The notes beneath the pieces were generated by a model that worked only from the letters and a program-made list of their open reading frames with translations, was not told the DNA's origin and did not search any database. 64,000 nucleotides of DNA from Cryobacterium sp. GrIS_2_6 (GTDB taxonomy: Bacteria; Actinomycetota; Actinomycetes; Actinomycetales; Microbacteriaceae), in the NCBI RefSeq assembly GCF_035984545.1, contig NZ_JAXCHP010000001.1:124001-188000 (forward strand). The letters are read 5' to 3'. Shown here piece by piece: positions 16,582-25,400 of this stretch. Both the position numbers and the translations under genes were made by a program. Numbering within the stretch: the stretch's first letter is position 1; each line of letters opens with the position of its first letter.

Positions 16582-18033
16582 GTGTCCGCTCTGAGTCAGA
16601 CCCACGCGCTAAAACACCTTGTCGAGACGGATGCTACCTGGCGGCTCCTCCGAGCCGACAACGCCCCCGTGATCGCGGCTCTACTCAGCGAGCATCTCGG
16701 CGGTGAGAGCCGGCGGCTTGGTACCGATGAGCTCTACGAGCGCCTTGACCACGACCTCGAGGCGCTGCGCGCGCACGGGATGGAGCTACCGCAGAGCGCT
16801 CAGGGGTACTGCGCCGAGTGGCGCAAGGCGGGTTTCCTCACCCGCCGCCCGGCCGAGGAAGCGCGCCGCGAGACGTTTGAGCTGGCCTTGGGCGCGCTGG
16901 GCGCTATCCGTTTTCTAGAGCAACTCAACGCTCCCCGGCAGACGGTCACCGAGTCCCGCCTGGCCAGCATCGGCGCCCAGTTGGGCCAGCTGGCTGTCGA
17001 GACGGACCCTGACGCCACCCGCCGGCTTGAACAGCTGCACGCGCAACGCGACCGCCTCGACGCGCAGATCGAGCGCATCCACGCCGGCGACCTCGACACC
17101 CTCGACCAAACCCGAGCGCTCGAGCGAGTGCGGGACATCCTCGCCCAGGCCGAAGAAATACCGTCCGACTTCGCCCGGGTGCGCGCCGAGTTCGAGTCCC
17201 TCAACCGCGACCTGCGCGCCCGCATCGTCGAGTCCGACGACACCCAGCGCACCGTGCTCGACGAAGTATTCCGCGGCGTCGACCTGATCGGCGACTCCGA
17301 CGAGGGTCGCAGCTTCGCCGGCTTCTCCGCGCTCGTGCTCGACCCCGCCGTGGGCGCCGCGTTTGACGACGACATCGAGCGCGTGTTGGCGCGCGATTTC
17401 GCTGGTGAGCTCACCAACGCCCAGCGTCGGTTTCTTCGCCTTTTCATCGGCACGCTCAAAGACCACAGCGGCGAGATCCACGAGGTCATCACCGCGTTCG
17501 CCCGCGGGCTGCGCCGCTACGTGCAGTCCCAGGACTACCAGCGCGACCGGGTATTGCGCGGGCTATTGCGTACGGCGCTGGCCGCCGGCGTCGAGGCATC
17601 TGCGCACGCCAAGCCCTACCAGCCGACAACCCTGCACCTCGAGCTCTCCGCGGTGGCCCTTGGTAGCGTGGGCGCCATCCGGCTGCACGACCCCGCCGAC
17701 CTCGACGCCAGCGCACCGATCGTCGAGCACGTGGCCGGAACCGCCGACCTCGAGGCCCTGCGCGCCCTCGCCCGCGCCACCGAGATCGACTTCGGCGAGC
17801 TCATCGGCAACGTGAACGCGGTACTCGCCGAGGTGCCGCAGTGCACGGTGCGTGAGGTACTCGAGCGGCACCCGGCCAGCCAGGGCGTTGCAAGCGTCGT
17901 GGGACTGCTTACCCTCGCCGCCACCCAGGGCGCCACCGGCGACGGCGTCGAGACCGTGCGCTGGCAGGGCGCCGATGAGACGGCACGGGCTGCCGATATT
18001 CCGATCTACCGCTTCACAGGGAGACTGCTTTGA
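16582..18033 (+). CDS. jetA: Wadjet anti-plasmid system protein JetA (DUF3375)
   Basis: A 483-residue MukF-like kleisin partner of the Wadjet SMC complex, which extrudes and cleaves small circular plasmid DNA. The N-terminal winged-helix region (LSQTHALKHLVETDATWRLL; FLTRRPAEEARRETFELA) matches DUF3375. A coiled-coil stretch follows (LEQLHAQRDRLDAQIERIHA, about 152-171), then a C-terminal winged-helix-like region. GTG start at 16582 with GAAGGAG eight bases upstream. It is first in the four-gene operon jetABCD; its stop overlaps the jetB start (TTGA). Length agrees with type I JetA proteins (about 480). Confidence 0.93.
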   Translation: MSALSQTHALKHLVETDATWRLLRADNAPVIAALLSEHLGGESRRLGTDELYERLDHDLEALRAHGMELPQSAQGYCAEWRKAGFLTRRPAEEARRETFELALGALGAIRFLEQLNAPRQTVTESRLASIGAQLGQLAVETDPDATRRLEQLHAQRDRLDAQIERIHAGDLDTLDQTRALERVRDILAQAEEIPSDFARVRAEFESLNRDLRARIVESDDTQRTVLDEVFRGVDLIGDSDEGRSFAGFSALVLDPAVGAAFDDDIERVLARDFAGELTNAQRRFLRLFIGTLKDHSGEIHEVITAFARGLRRYVQSQDYQRDRVLRGLLRTALAAGVEASAHAKPYQPTTLHLELSAVALGSVGAIRLHDPADLDASAPIVEHVAGTADLEALRALARATEIDFGELIGNVNAVLAEVPQCTVREVLERHPASQGVASVVGLLTLAATQGATGDGVETVRWQGADETARAADIPIYRFTGRLL

Positions 18034-18776
18034 CCGAGTTCGGCACCGAGACCAGCACCAGCACCGACACGGATGCCGCCTCCGCCACCGCACTCTGGAC
18101 GGGAGACACCGGCGTGATCGGCGAGCAGACGCGGCGGGCGTTGCTTGAGCTGATCAAGGGCCCCTATCTGTCGGGCGTGAAGGCCCCCGCGCTGTGGTCG
18201 GCGCTGCTGGCCGACGAGGTAGCCATCCGTTCGCGCCTGCACGAACTATTCCTGGAGCTGGTCCTCGACCGGGTCGGCGAGTTCGCGTTCGTGCGCAACG
18301 TGAGCACCACCGAATTCAAGGTGCCGATCACCGTGCGCACCGCGGCACTCACTTTTCTCGACACGGCGATGCTGCTCGTGTTGCGGCAGATGCTGCTGGC
18401 CGGCGAGGGCGACGGCCGGGTGATCGTGGGGCAAGAGGATGTCTTCGAGCAGCTGCGCGTGTACCGGACCGTAGACCGCGACGAGAGTGACTTCAACAAG
18501 CGGCTGAATTCCACCTGGCTCAAGATGAAGAACACGCTGCGGGTGATTCACCAAGCCGGCGCCGAGGATCGGGCCGAGATCTCGCCGGTGCTGCGGCTGA
18601 TCGTGGACGCCGAGCAGATCGCGGCGATCAGCGGTGAGTACTGGCGGATCGCCGAGGGCGGCGGGGCCGTTCTTGCTGATTCGGCTTCTAACCCGCATGT
18701 CGGTGGGTTCGGCGATGCTGACGTCGATGGCGCAGATGACGCCACGGATGACTCGATCGAGGAGAGGACTTCATGA
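18030..18776 (+). CDS. jetB: Wadjet protein JetB (DUF4194, MukE-like)
   Basis: A 248-residue MukE-like winged-helix subunit that bridges the kleisin and the SMC in Wadjet complexes. The first 30 residues are a disordered Thr/Ser/Asp-rich tail. The conserved DUF4194 part starts near residue 35 (TRRALLELIKGPYLSG) and includes VILGQEDVF-type and RVYRTVDRDESDFNKRLNSTW sequence. It ends with another acidic tail. The start is an unusual TTG that shares bases with the jetA stop codon, so translation is coupled; jetC likewise begins inside its stop (ATGA). Confidence 0.92.
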   Translation: MTEFGTETSTSTDTDAASATALWTGDTGVIGEQTRRALLELIKGPYLSGVKAPALWSALLADEVAIRSRLHELFLELVLDRVGEFAFVRNVSTTEFKVPITVRTAALTFLDTAMLLVLRQMLLAGEGDGRVIVGQEDVFEQLRVYRTVDRDESDFNKRLNSTWLKMKNTLRVIHQAGAEDRAEISPVLRLIVDAEQIAAISGEYWRIAEGGGAVLADSASNPHVGGFGDADVDGADDATDDSIEERTS

Positions 18777-21700
18777 CAATGCTCGAGATGACGGGCCTCG
18801 ACGATGAGCAGGGCACCGACGGCCGGCCGGCCGCCAACGGGCCGATCCACGTGGGCCAGTGGCGCCTCGCCCGGGTCGAACTGCTCAACTGGGGCACCTT
18901 CGACGGGCACCACCGCATCGATGTGGCCCGCAAGGGGCATCTGTTAACCGGGGCATCCGGCTCGGGCAAGTCCTCGCTGCTCGACGCGATCGGCACAGTG
19001 CTCACCCCCGACAGGTGGCTGCGCTTTAACGCCGCCGCCCAGGACTCCACGAGCCGCAACGACGACCGTACTCTGGTCAGCTACGTGCGCGGGGCCTGGA
19101 GCAAAGAGGCCGACGAGACCCTCGACCGCGCGGTCAGCACCTATCTGCGCAAGACCGCGACCTGGAGCGGCATCCTGCTGCGCTTCGAAAACGAAAAGGA
19201 TGCCCCGATCACCCTGGCGCGTCTGTTCCACCTGCGCGGGGCGAGCGTCGATAAGGCCGACCTGAAGGATGCCTGTTTCATCGACCGGGTCGACGTGAGC
19301 CTGCTGGATTTCCGCGAGCATGTCGCATCCGGAATCGAAGCCCGCCGCATCAAGAGCGCCTGGCCGGCCGCGGTGGTGACGACCACCGGATCACACGCCC
19401 CGTTCTACGCTAAGCTGCGGCGCCTGCTCGGTATCGACAGCCTGAACGCGCTGCACCTGCTGCACAAGACCCAGTCGGCGAAGAACCTCGGCAGCCTCGA
19501 CCAGCTGTTCCGTGACTTCATGCTCGACGAACCGGCCACCTTCGCCCGGGCCAAGAACGCCGTGGAACAGTTCGGCGAGCTCAACGAGGCTCACAAGCAC
19601 GTGGTGGAACTGCGCAAGCAAGCCGATCACCTGACCGGTCTCGAGAAGTCCATCGCCGACTACGAGTCAGCGGCGGCGATGGCCGCAGAGGCCGAACGAC
19701 TCAGCGCGCTGATCGACCCGTTCCAGGCCCAGCTGACGTTGCGATTGGCTGGGGATGAGCGCGGGTTGTTGCGTGCGCAGCAGGCCCGTGCCGCCGAGGA
19801 ATCCCAGCGAGCGGATGCCGCGCGAGACGCCGTCGCGGACATGCTGCGGGCCGCCGAGCGGCGGTCCCTGCAGCTCGGCGGTGATGAAGCAGCGCAGGCC
19901 CAAGATCGAGTGACCGCCGCCACTGCGGCCGCCGGTAACACGGCGCGGCAATGGGCCCGATTCGCGGGGGATTTGAAGGGCGTGGGCGTTGACCCGGTGC
20001 CGCAGAACGGAGAGGAGTTCGCTGAATTCCAGGAGTCGTCCCGGCGTGTGCTGCTGGCGTCACCTCCGGAGGCTGCCCACGAGCACAGTGACAACGAGAA
20101 GTATTCCGCGGCTGGTCGTGACCTCAAGGCGATCGATGGTGAGCTGAAAGAGCTGAGCAATCGCCAGAGTAACCTGCCGGCCGAGCTCCTGCGTGCCCGC
20201 AGGATGCTGGCCATGGAGCTCGGAGTGACCGAGGTGGCATTGCCCTTCGCCGGTGAGCTGATCGAGGTGCTGCCCCAATTCGGCGAGTGGAGCGGCGCGA
20301 TCGAACGGGTGCTATATCCGCTCGCCAGCGCGCTCCTGGTGCGCGACGACTACCTGCCCGAGGTGCGTCGACGCGTAGAGGCCCGCAACCTTGAGGCCCG
20401 ACTTGTTTTCGAGGCCGTTCCAGCGATCGCCGATGCACCTCGCGCCGCCCGCACCGCCACGTCGCTGCTGCACCGCATCCGCGTCAGTGACGGGCAATTC
20501 CACGATTGGCTGCTCTCGCGCACGGCTGCTGAGTTCGATTTTGCCTGCGTCGACCACCCCGATGATCTTGACCGGGTCGATCGAGGGGTGACTATCGGTG
20601 GGCAGATCAAGAAGTCGGCCCGCCGCTATGAAAAGAATGACCGTCATCGCATTGACGATCGCTCGCACTGGATCCTCGGAGCGGACAACGAAGCCAAGAT
20701 CGAGCTGCTGCTCGCGCATCGGCGAGACGCCGAGCTGCGTCACCAAAAGTTCGGTGGCAGGCTTACGAGGGCGCAGGCCGATCGCGACGCCGCGACCAAG
20801 CGGCGCATAGTGTTCGCGCAGGTTCTGGACCGGGAATGGTCCGAGTTCGACCGGTCCGCGGCCGACGAGCTGGTCCGGGTGCGCCACCGCCAGCTAGAGG
20901 TCCTGACGACAGACAACCTGGAGCTGCAAGACGCTCTCGAATCTGAGACGCAGGCGCGTGCAGGCTTTGACGCCTCCGAGAAAGAGGCTCGGGCGAAGGC
21001 CCTTGAGCTCAGCCGGGTCGCTGCGGTCGTGCATGAGGTGAACCAGCTCATCCACGAGCTCGAAGGGCGGGCGCAGGATGCCCAGCTCAGCGAGGCCGAC
21101 ATCGCTGCGCTCGAGACGCGCTACAGAACAGTGCAGCGCAAGATCGACCGCGGCAACATCGGCGAAATCGGCCGCAAGGTTAGCGATGCGCTGCACAAGG
21201 AGTCGAGCACCGCCCAGGGCCTGCTCCGGCGCGCGGAATCCGACTTCGGCGCTGGCGCCATAGTGTTCAGGGCGACGTGGCCCGCGGCATCGGGGGACCT
21301 GACCATTTCCATCGACGATCGCGCCGGCTACCGTGCGCTCCTCGCGGGCATCATCGAGCGCGGGCTGCCCGAGCATGAGGCCAACTTCCTCAAACTGCTG
21401 CGGGACAAGTCGCGCGACCTGATCGGTCTCCTGGCCTCGGACATCCGTGATGCCCCGAAACTGGTCGCTGATCGCATCGAACCCGTCAATTTCTCGCTCG
21501 GGCGCTCGCGCTTCGATGTGGAGCGCCACCTGCGTATAGACGTCAAAACCCGGCGAACTCCCGAAGTTCTGCAGTTCATGGCCGACCTCAAGACCGTCGT
21601 CGACGGAGCGTGGGGCGATGACACCCTCGCCGCAGCCGAACTGCGATTCGCCGTGCTCAACCGGCTCATGAAACGCCTTGCCTCTAGCGACAATGCCGAC

Positions 21701-22129
21701 GTGGCCTGGAGTCGCCGGTGCCTCGACACGCGCCAACACGTCACGTTCATGGCGAGCGAAATAGACCTGGCTGGACGGGTCATGAACGTGCACGATTCGA
21801 GCGCAGGGCTCTCGGGCGGGCAGCGCCAGAAACTCGTGATCTTCTGCCTGGCCGCCGCCCTTCGCTACCAGCTCGCGGCCGATGAAGATGAACTGCCGTC
21901 GTACGCCACGATCATTCTCGATGAGGCCTTTGATAAGGCCGATAGTCGGTACACGCGGATGGCGATGGACGTGTTTGTGGAGTTCGGATTCCACATGATC
22001 CTGGCGACCCCGGAGAAACTGCTGCAGACGATCGAGCCGTATGTGGGTGGTATCACGTCGATCACGAACGTCTCCCGCCGGGATTCGCGCACGGCCGCTG
22101 TGGTCTACCGCGACGACGAGGATGCCTGA
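18773..22129 (+). CDS. jetC: Wadjet SMC-like ATPase JetC
   Basis: A 1118-residue SbcC/MukB-like ATPase, the motor of Wadjet. Walker A is GASGSGKS (about 60-67). The ABC signature LSGGQRQKL is near 1011, followed by Walker B IILDEAFDKAD near 1046. Between them is a long coiled coil (about 270-930), interrupted by a hinge-like globular region around 480-600. The N-terminal WRLARVELLNWGTFDGHH strand is typical of JetC/DUF4011-independent SMC proteins. All ATPase motifs are intact, so the protein should be active. Overlaps of 4 bases upstream and 1 base downstream make it part of a tightly coupled operon. Confidence 0.95.
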   Translation: MTMLEMTGLDDEQGTDGRPAANGPIHVGQWRLARVELLNWGTFDGHHRIDVARKGHLLTGASGSGKSSLLDAIGTVLTPDRWLRFNAAAQDSTSRNDDRTLVSYVRGAWSKEADETLDRAVSTYLRKTATWSGILLRFENEKDAPITLARLFHLRGASVDKADLKDACFIDRVDVSLLDFREHVASGIEARRIKSAWPAAVVTTTGSHAPFYAKLRRLLGIDSLNALHLLHKTQSAKNLGSLDQLFRDFMLDEPATFARAKNAVEQFGELNEAHKHVVELRKQADHLTGLEKSIADYESAAAMAAEAERLSALIDPFQAQLTLRLAGDERGLLRAQQARAAEESQRADAARDAVADMLRAAERRSLQLGGDEAAQAQDRVTAATAAAGNTARQWARFAGDLKGVGVDPVPQNGEEFAEFQESSRRVLLASPPEAAHEHSDNEKYSAAGRDLKAIDGELKELSNRQSNLPAELLRARRMLAMELGVTEVALPFAGELIEVLPQFGEWSGAIERVLYPLASALLVRDDYLPEVRRRVEARNLEARLVFEAVPAIADAPRAARTATSLLHRIRVSDGQFHDWLLSRTAAEFDFACVDHPDDLDRVDRGVTIGGQIKKSARRYEKNDRHRIDDRSHWILGADNEAKIELLLAHRRDAELRHQKFGGRLTRAQADRDAATKRRIVFAQVLDREWSEFDRSAADELVRVRHRQLEVLTTDNLELQDALESETQARAGFDASEKEARAKALELSRVAAVVHEVNQLIHELEGRAQDAQLSEADIAALETRYRTVQRKIDRGNIGEIGRKVSDALHKESSTAQGLLRRAESDFGAGAIVFRATWPAASGDLTISIDDRAGYRALLAGIIERGLPEHEANFLKLLRDKSRDLIGLLASDIRDAPKLVADRIEPVNFSLGRSRFDVERHLRIDVKTRRTPEVLQFMADLKTVVDGAWGDDTLAAAELRFAVLNRLMKRLASSDNADVAWSRRCLDTRQHVTFMASEIDLAGRVMNVHDSSAGLSGGQRQKLVIFCLAAALRYQLAADEDELPSYATIILDEAFDKADSRYTRMAMDVFVEFGFHMILATPEKLLQTIEPYVGGITSITNVSRRDSRTAAVVYRDDEDA

Positions 22130-23319
22130 TGGCCGCTCCCCGCGGCATGGTGACCGTCGACGACGCTCGGGCACGTGCGCTGAAGAAGGCTATGTCCGAC
22201 CAGCGCGACTGGGCAGCCTTCGGCGGGGAGGATGCCCGGCTAGAGATCTTGCTTCACCCGCCCACGGAGCGGGCAGCACTTGACGACCAGGGGGCCGCCA
22301 TCGCTTGGGTCCGCGCGTGGCAGGCCGCCGACGCTACTGGCGCCACGGTCAAGGTCACCTGGGGAGTGCGCCAGTGGTCGCGAATCGGAGCACAGAACGT
22401 GCCAGAGCGGTGCGTGCTCCGGGGCGCGGATGCGATCGCGGCGTTCGCCGGCACTGCCGCCAGCCGAGACTGGCGGGTGCTGCGCGAACGCGCCGCACTT
22501 ATTCGCGTTGCGTTCGCCGATCGGGCGGCGTCGACTGGCGCCCTCGCCGCAGCGATTCGCACGCACGCTCGCACGCTGCAGCAGCTGGCGGAGACGGACT
22601 TCGCCACACTGCTGCTGGTCGTGGCGTGGCTGGCTGAACATCCGGCATCGGGATGGCGTATCCGGCAGCTGCCGATTCGCGGGATCGACACGAAATGGCT
22701 CGAGGGGCACCGGGCGGTCGTCGAGAGTCTGCACGCCGCGGTTAGTGGTCGCGTGTCCCTCGGGCTGCTCGACGCGCCAACCATGGTTCGCGTGCGGTTC
22801 CTCGACCCGGCGATGCGCCCCGGGGGACTGTGCGACGTGATTGCCCCGGTGGAGGAGCTCGCCGCGCTCGACATTGCGCCGAGCGTTGTGTTCGTCTTCG
22901 AGAACTTGGAAACTGTGTTCGCGATGCCTGAGCTGCCAAGAGCCGTCGTCGTGCACGGCGGCGGCTATGCGGCTCCGCGCCTCAGCGGCATCCCCTGGAT
23001 CCAAGCGGGCCGCATCATCTACTGGGGCGACCTCGACTCGGACGGTTTCGCCATCCTGCATGCGCTGCGCTCGGGCTGCACCAATGTCACAAGCGTGCTC
23101 ATGGACGAGGAGACCCTGGAGGCCTATCGCGATCTCTGGGTGCCCGAGCCCAAGCCGGCGGCTGGTACCTATGCGACGCTGACGGCGGGGGAGCGGCGAG
23201 TACTGGAGCGCATCCGTTCCGAGGGGAACGTGCGCCTGGAGCAGGAGCGGGTCGCCTGGAAGTACGCGCTCGCGCAGCTCACGGCAGCTTCCGCAGGGTT
23301 AACAAACGCAGCATCGTAA
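22129..23319 (+). CDS. jetD: Wadjet nuclease JetD (DUF3322/DUF2220, Toprim-like)
   Basis: A 396-residue nuclease subunit related to topoisomerase VI/Spo11, which cuts the plasmid once the SMC motor has fully extruded it. The N-terminal DUF3322 part (about 1-190) is followed by a C-terminal Toprim domain, with the catalytic Glu in FENLETVF (about 262-269) and the metal-binding DxD in YWGDLDSDG (about 298-306). Gene order A-B-C-D with DUF3322/DUF2220 marks type I Wadjet. ATG at 22129 overlaps the jetC stop by one base (TGATG); ATG at 22147 is an alternative. All key acidic residues are present. Confidence 0.93.
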   Translation: MAAPRGMVTVDDARARALKKAMSDQRDWAAFGGEDARLEILLHPPTERAALDDQGAAIAWVRAWQAADATGATVKVTWGVRQWSRIGAQNVPERCVLRGADAIAAFAGTAASRDWRVLRERAALIRVAFADRAASTGALAAAIRTHARTLQQLAETDFATLLLVVAWLAEHPASGWRIRQLPIRGIDTKWLEGHRAVVESLHAAVSGRVSLGLLDAPTMVRVRFLDPAMRPGGLCDVIAPVEELAALDIAPSVVFVFENLETVFAMPELPRAVVVHGGGYAAPRLSGIPWIQAGRIIYWGDLDSDGFAILHALRSGCTNVTSVLMDEETLEAYRDLWVPEPKPAAGTYATLTAGERRVLERIRSEGNVRLEQERVAWKYALAQLTAASAGLTNAAS

Positions 23320-23320
23320 G

Positions 23321-23336
23321 CACGCCTCCGGGCGTG
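23321..23336 (+). terminator. Possible terminator after jetABCD
   Basis: A 6-bp perfect stem (cacgcc / ggcgtg) with a TCCG loop begins 2 bases after the jetD stop. A moderate T-rich tract (atctttgttgg) follows. The convergent SRA-HNH gene ends 20 bases further on, so the hairpin may serve both. Confidence 0.5.
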
Positions 23337-23345
23337 GCCACGATC

Positions 23346-23360
23346 TTTGTTGGCCCTAGG
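23346..23360 (+). repeat. Left copy of a 15-bp near-perfect direct repeat flanking SRA-HNH
   Basis: The sequence tttgttggccctagg is matched at 14 of 15 positions by tttcttggccctagg at 24335-24349, including an identical run of 11. This copy overlaps the SRA-HNH stop codon; the other lies upstream of its start. The pair could be a target-site duplication or a recombination scar. Confidence 0.6.
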
Positions 23361-24270
23361 CAGACGGCTTCAGAAGACGCATATCGCTCGCCAGGCCACG
23401 TGCTCCCAGCCAAAGGGCTCGATGGTATCCGGCGTTCGAGGGTGCGACGACGTGATGCTTACGAAAGGCCAGGTTGGCAATCGGAGTCATTGTGCGCGTT
23501 TCAATGGCCTCCATCTCGTCCGTCAGAATTAACCCACCCAGATCAAACTGAGTGTGGTGATTCGGGCAGAGGCACAGGATGTTGCTCAGGACATCATGAC
23601 CAAGGTGAGGTCGGCCCAAGGGCCTGACGTGAGCGCCTTCGGCGTAGGAGGCATTGCCCGACGTGGGGATTGACTGCTCGCAGACCTGACACTCGTAGTC
23701 GTAGAGCTTCTTCACCTCACGTGCCAGCTGTGAGTCCCGAATCCGACGGGACACGATTGTCGTGGCGAATTCTGGGTCGGGCACGTTCAAAGCTTGCGGT
23801 TCAAGCGGAACTTGTTCATCGATCCGTTCGAGTCGGAAGCGAATGATCTGAAAACCATCCCGACCGAGCTCCATCCACCACTGGGTGACCAAATAGAGCC
23901 CGGAGTAGATGTAGCCCGCGGGTGGGGCAAACGGAGAACCCTTGTGTTTTCCTCGGACGACGCGAACGGGCAGAGCCGCGGCGTGGCTCGTGATGAGACC
24001 TGCATTGCCCGAAGCATCCTGCGACTGATCCATGATTTGACGCGGACTGTTGGGGTCTTTGCCGCCGTGTCCGGAGTAGATGATGTAGTCGCCGTGGTCT
24101 TCGTCGTCGACGTAACCGCCAGAAATGACGATCGAGTCGGAACCTTCCGACTTCGTTCCGCTGATGCCAGCTTGCGTTGGGCGGTGGACGAATGCTTCGT
24201 GCAGTTCGCGGCGGTCGATGAAGAACTGGCCAACTTGTACCCCCGCTGGTGTTCCAAAGAATCTATTCAT
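23356..24270 (-). CDS. SRA(YDG)-HNH modification-dependent endonuclease
   Basis: A 304-residue two-domain enzyme predicted to bind 5-methyl- or 5-hydroxymethylcytosine through its N-terminal SRA/YDG domain (about 1-150: SIVISGGYVDDEDHGDYIIY, a close match to the SRA signature) and cut with the C-terminal HNH domain (CQVCEQ zinc pair, EGAHVRPLGRPHLGHD, CLCPNHHTQFD, about 215-280). It is the architecture of type IV restriction enzymes. A G6 ribosome site precedes the ATG; GTG at 24285 is an alternative. The gene is visibly poorer in GC than its neighbours (one sampled 60-bp line is 55%, against about 75% in the GGDEF gene) and lies between direct repeats, which points to recent acquisition. No methyltransferase is adjacent, as expected for this class. 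Confidence 0.9.
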   Translation of the reverse strand: MNRFFGTPAGVQVGQFFIDRRELHEAFVHRPTQAGISGTKSEGSDSIVISGGYVDDEDHGDYIIYSGHGGKDPNSPRQIMDQSQDASGNAGLITSHAAALPVRVVRGKHKGSPFAPPAGYIYSGLYLVTQWWMELGRDGFQIIRFRLERIDEQVPLEPQALNVPDPEFATTIVSRRIRDSQLAREVKKLYDYECQVCEQSIPTSGNASYAEGAHVRPLGRPHLGHDVLSNILCLCPNHHTQFDLGGLILTDEMEAIETRTMTPIANLAFRKHHVVAPSNAGYHRALWLGARGLASDMRLLKPSA

Positions 24271-24334
24271 GGTGAAGCCCCCCACCGCTCACTATATCGA
24301 CCCGCGCGAAGACATTCTGCAGGCCGGAGGCGCT

Positions 24335-24349
24335 TTTCTTGGCCCTAGG
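24335..24349 (+). repeat. Right copy of the 15-bp direct repeat
   Basis: tttcttggccctagg, which differs from the left copy at 23346-23360 by one base. It is 65 bases upstream of the SRA-HNH start codon and just before the oxidoreductase remnant. Confidence 0.6.
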
Positions 24350-24382
24350 TGCCGGCCACGGCCTGCGGATTTCTTGATTTAG

Positions 24383-24791
24383 TTCTGGCCGGACATCCTC
24401 GGCCGGATTCGGGCGATCGCGCCGGACGGCGTCGACAAAATCGTCGAGGTCGCCCCTCCCTGAACGTGCAGCTCGGCCTCGCCGTCATCCCCAACCGCGG
24501 ATCGATCGTCGTCCACGCCAACAGCGGTGGCGACCAGATGACCCTTGACTCGCGTCGCCACTTTAGCCTCAACGCGCGTTACCACTTCGTGCTGCTCTAC
24601 ACCCTGGTCGCCGACGTGATCCGGGCTGCGGGCGAGGACATCAACACCGCACTCGCCGACGACGCCCTGGCTGTGGGGGAGGAGGCCAAGCTGCCACCTG
24701 AACCGCTTCGACCTCGCTCACCATGGATGCCCAGGCCCTGGTCTCGAACGGAGCGGTCGGGACGGCACTAATCGGCATGTCGGTAGCCTGA
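24383..24791 (+). pseudogene. Frameshifted C-terminal remnant of a quinone oxidoreductase (MDR family)
   Basis: Three reading frames must be joined to read one protein: FWPDILGRIRAIAPDGVDKI, then LNVQLGLAVIPNRGSIVVHA and FVLLYTLVADVIRAAGEDIN, then HLNRFDL, and finally MDAQALVSNGAVGTALIGMS before TGA. The pattern GVDxIVEVA, GxIVxxASxGG, FVLLYT and AVxxGAVGTxLI is that of NADPH:quinone reductase/zinc-type alcohol dehydrogenases after the Rossmann GxGxxG, so only the last 40% remains. It begins 34 bases after the right direct repeat, suggesting that whatever inserted the SRA-HNH gene also truncated this one. Not expected to be functional. Confidence 0.7.
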
Positions 24792-24954
24792 CCCGCACCT
24801 TAGCGACGGTGGCGGGTGAGGTAGGGCCCCACTTGCCGGCCTGCCCGACACGGCGCAGGAGGTCGCTAGTGAGGAGCAACTCCCGGTGAGGGCGCAATAG
24901 AGTGTCGATGCCACATCCGTTTCGATGAGGTAAAACTCGACCCAAAGGATACTC

Positions 24955-25338
24955 ATGGAAGCCGCTGCAATCACGACCTGGACCTTTGTTTCCGAGGTCC
25001 CCATTCCGGCCGACGTGGAAGCCCTGCTGGTTCCAGGGGAGAAGGCGGTCGCCGCCTACAAGACGTTCCGCGACAGCGCTATCTTCACCACGAAACGGCT
25101 CATCGTGCGGGATGCCCAGGGAATAACAGGCAAGAAAGTCGAGATGTACTCGCTTCCGTACTCCAGCGTGAACATGTGGTCGTCGGAGAACGCCGGTTCG
25201 CTCGACATCAACGGGGAAATTGAGCTGTGGACGCGCGCCGGCCACATCAAGATCAAGGTCGGCAAAGCCGTCGATGTACGAGCCCTTGACCGCCTCATCA
25301 CCCACGCCGTGCTCGGAGCGGAGCTGGTGATCGTCTAA
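24955..25338 (+). CDS. Bacterial PH-domain protein
   Basis: A 127-residue protein consisting of a single bacterial pleckstrin-homology domain. It has the family pattern of an N-terminal helix (VEALLVPGEKAVAAYKTFRD), the strand FTTKRLIVRDAQG, YSLPYSSVNMWSSE, DINGEIELWT and a C-terminal helix (VDVRALDRLITHAV). Such proteins form ring oligomers and are often stress-induced; the substrate is unknown. A site resembling AAAGGA lies seven bases upstream of the ATG. It is monocistronic and convergent with yccF. Confidence 0.85.
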   Translation: MEAAAITTWTFVSEVPIPADVEALLVPGEKAVAAYKTFRDSAIFTTKRLIVRDAQGITGKKVEMYSLPYSSVNMWSSENAGSLDINGEIELWTRAGHIKIKVGKAVDVRALDRLITHAVLGAELVIV

Positions 25339-25400
25339 CCGTAAGACTCCGCAGTATCCGCCTGCGGTGGAAGCCGGGTATCCCGGGCTCAATGACGCAC

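Noticed and set aside
16582..23319. Wadjet type II or III
   Set aside because: Gene order A-B-C-D with DUF3375, DUF4194, SbcC-like and DUF3322/DUF2220 proteins matches type I.
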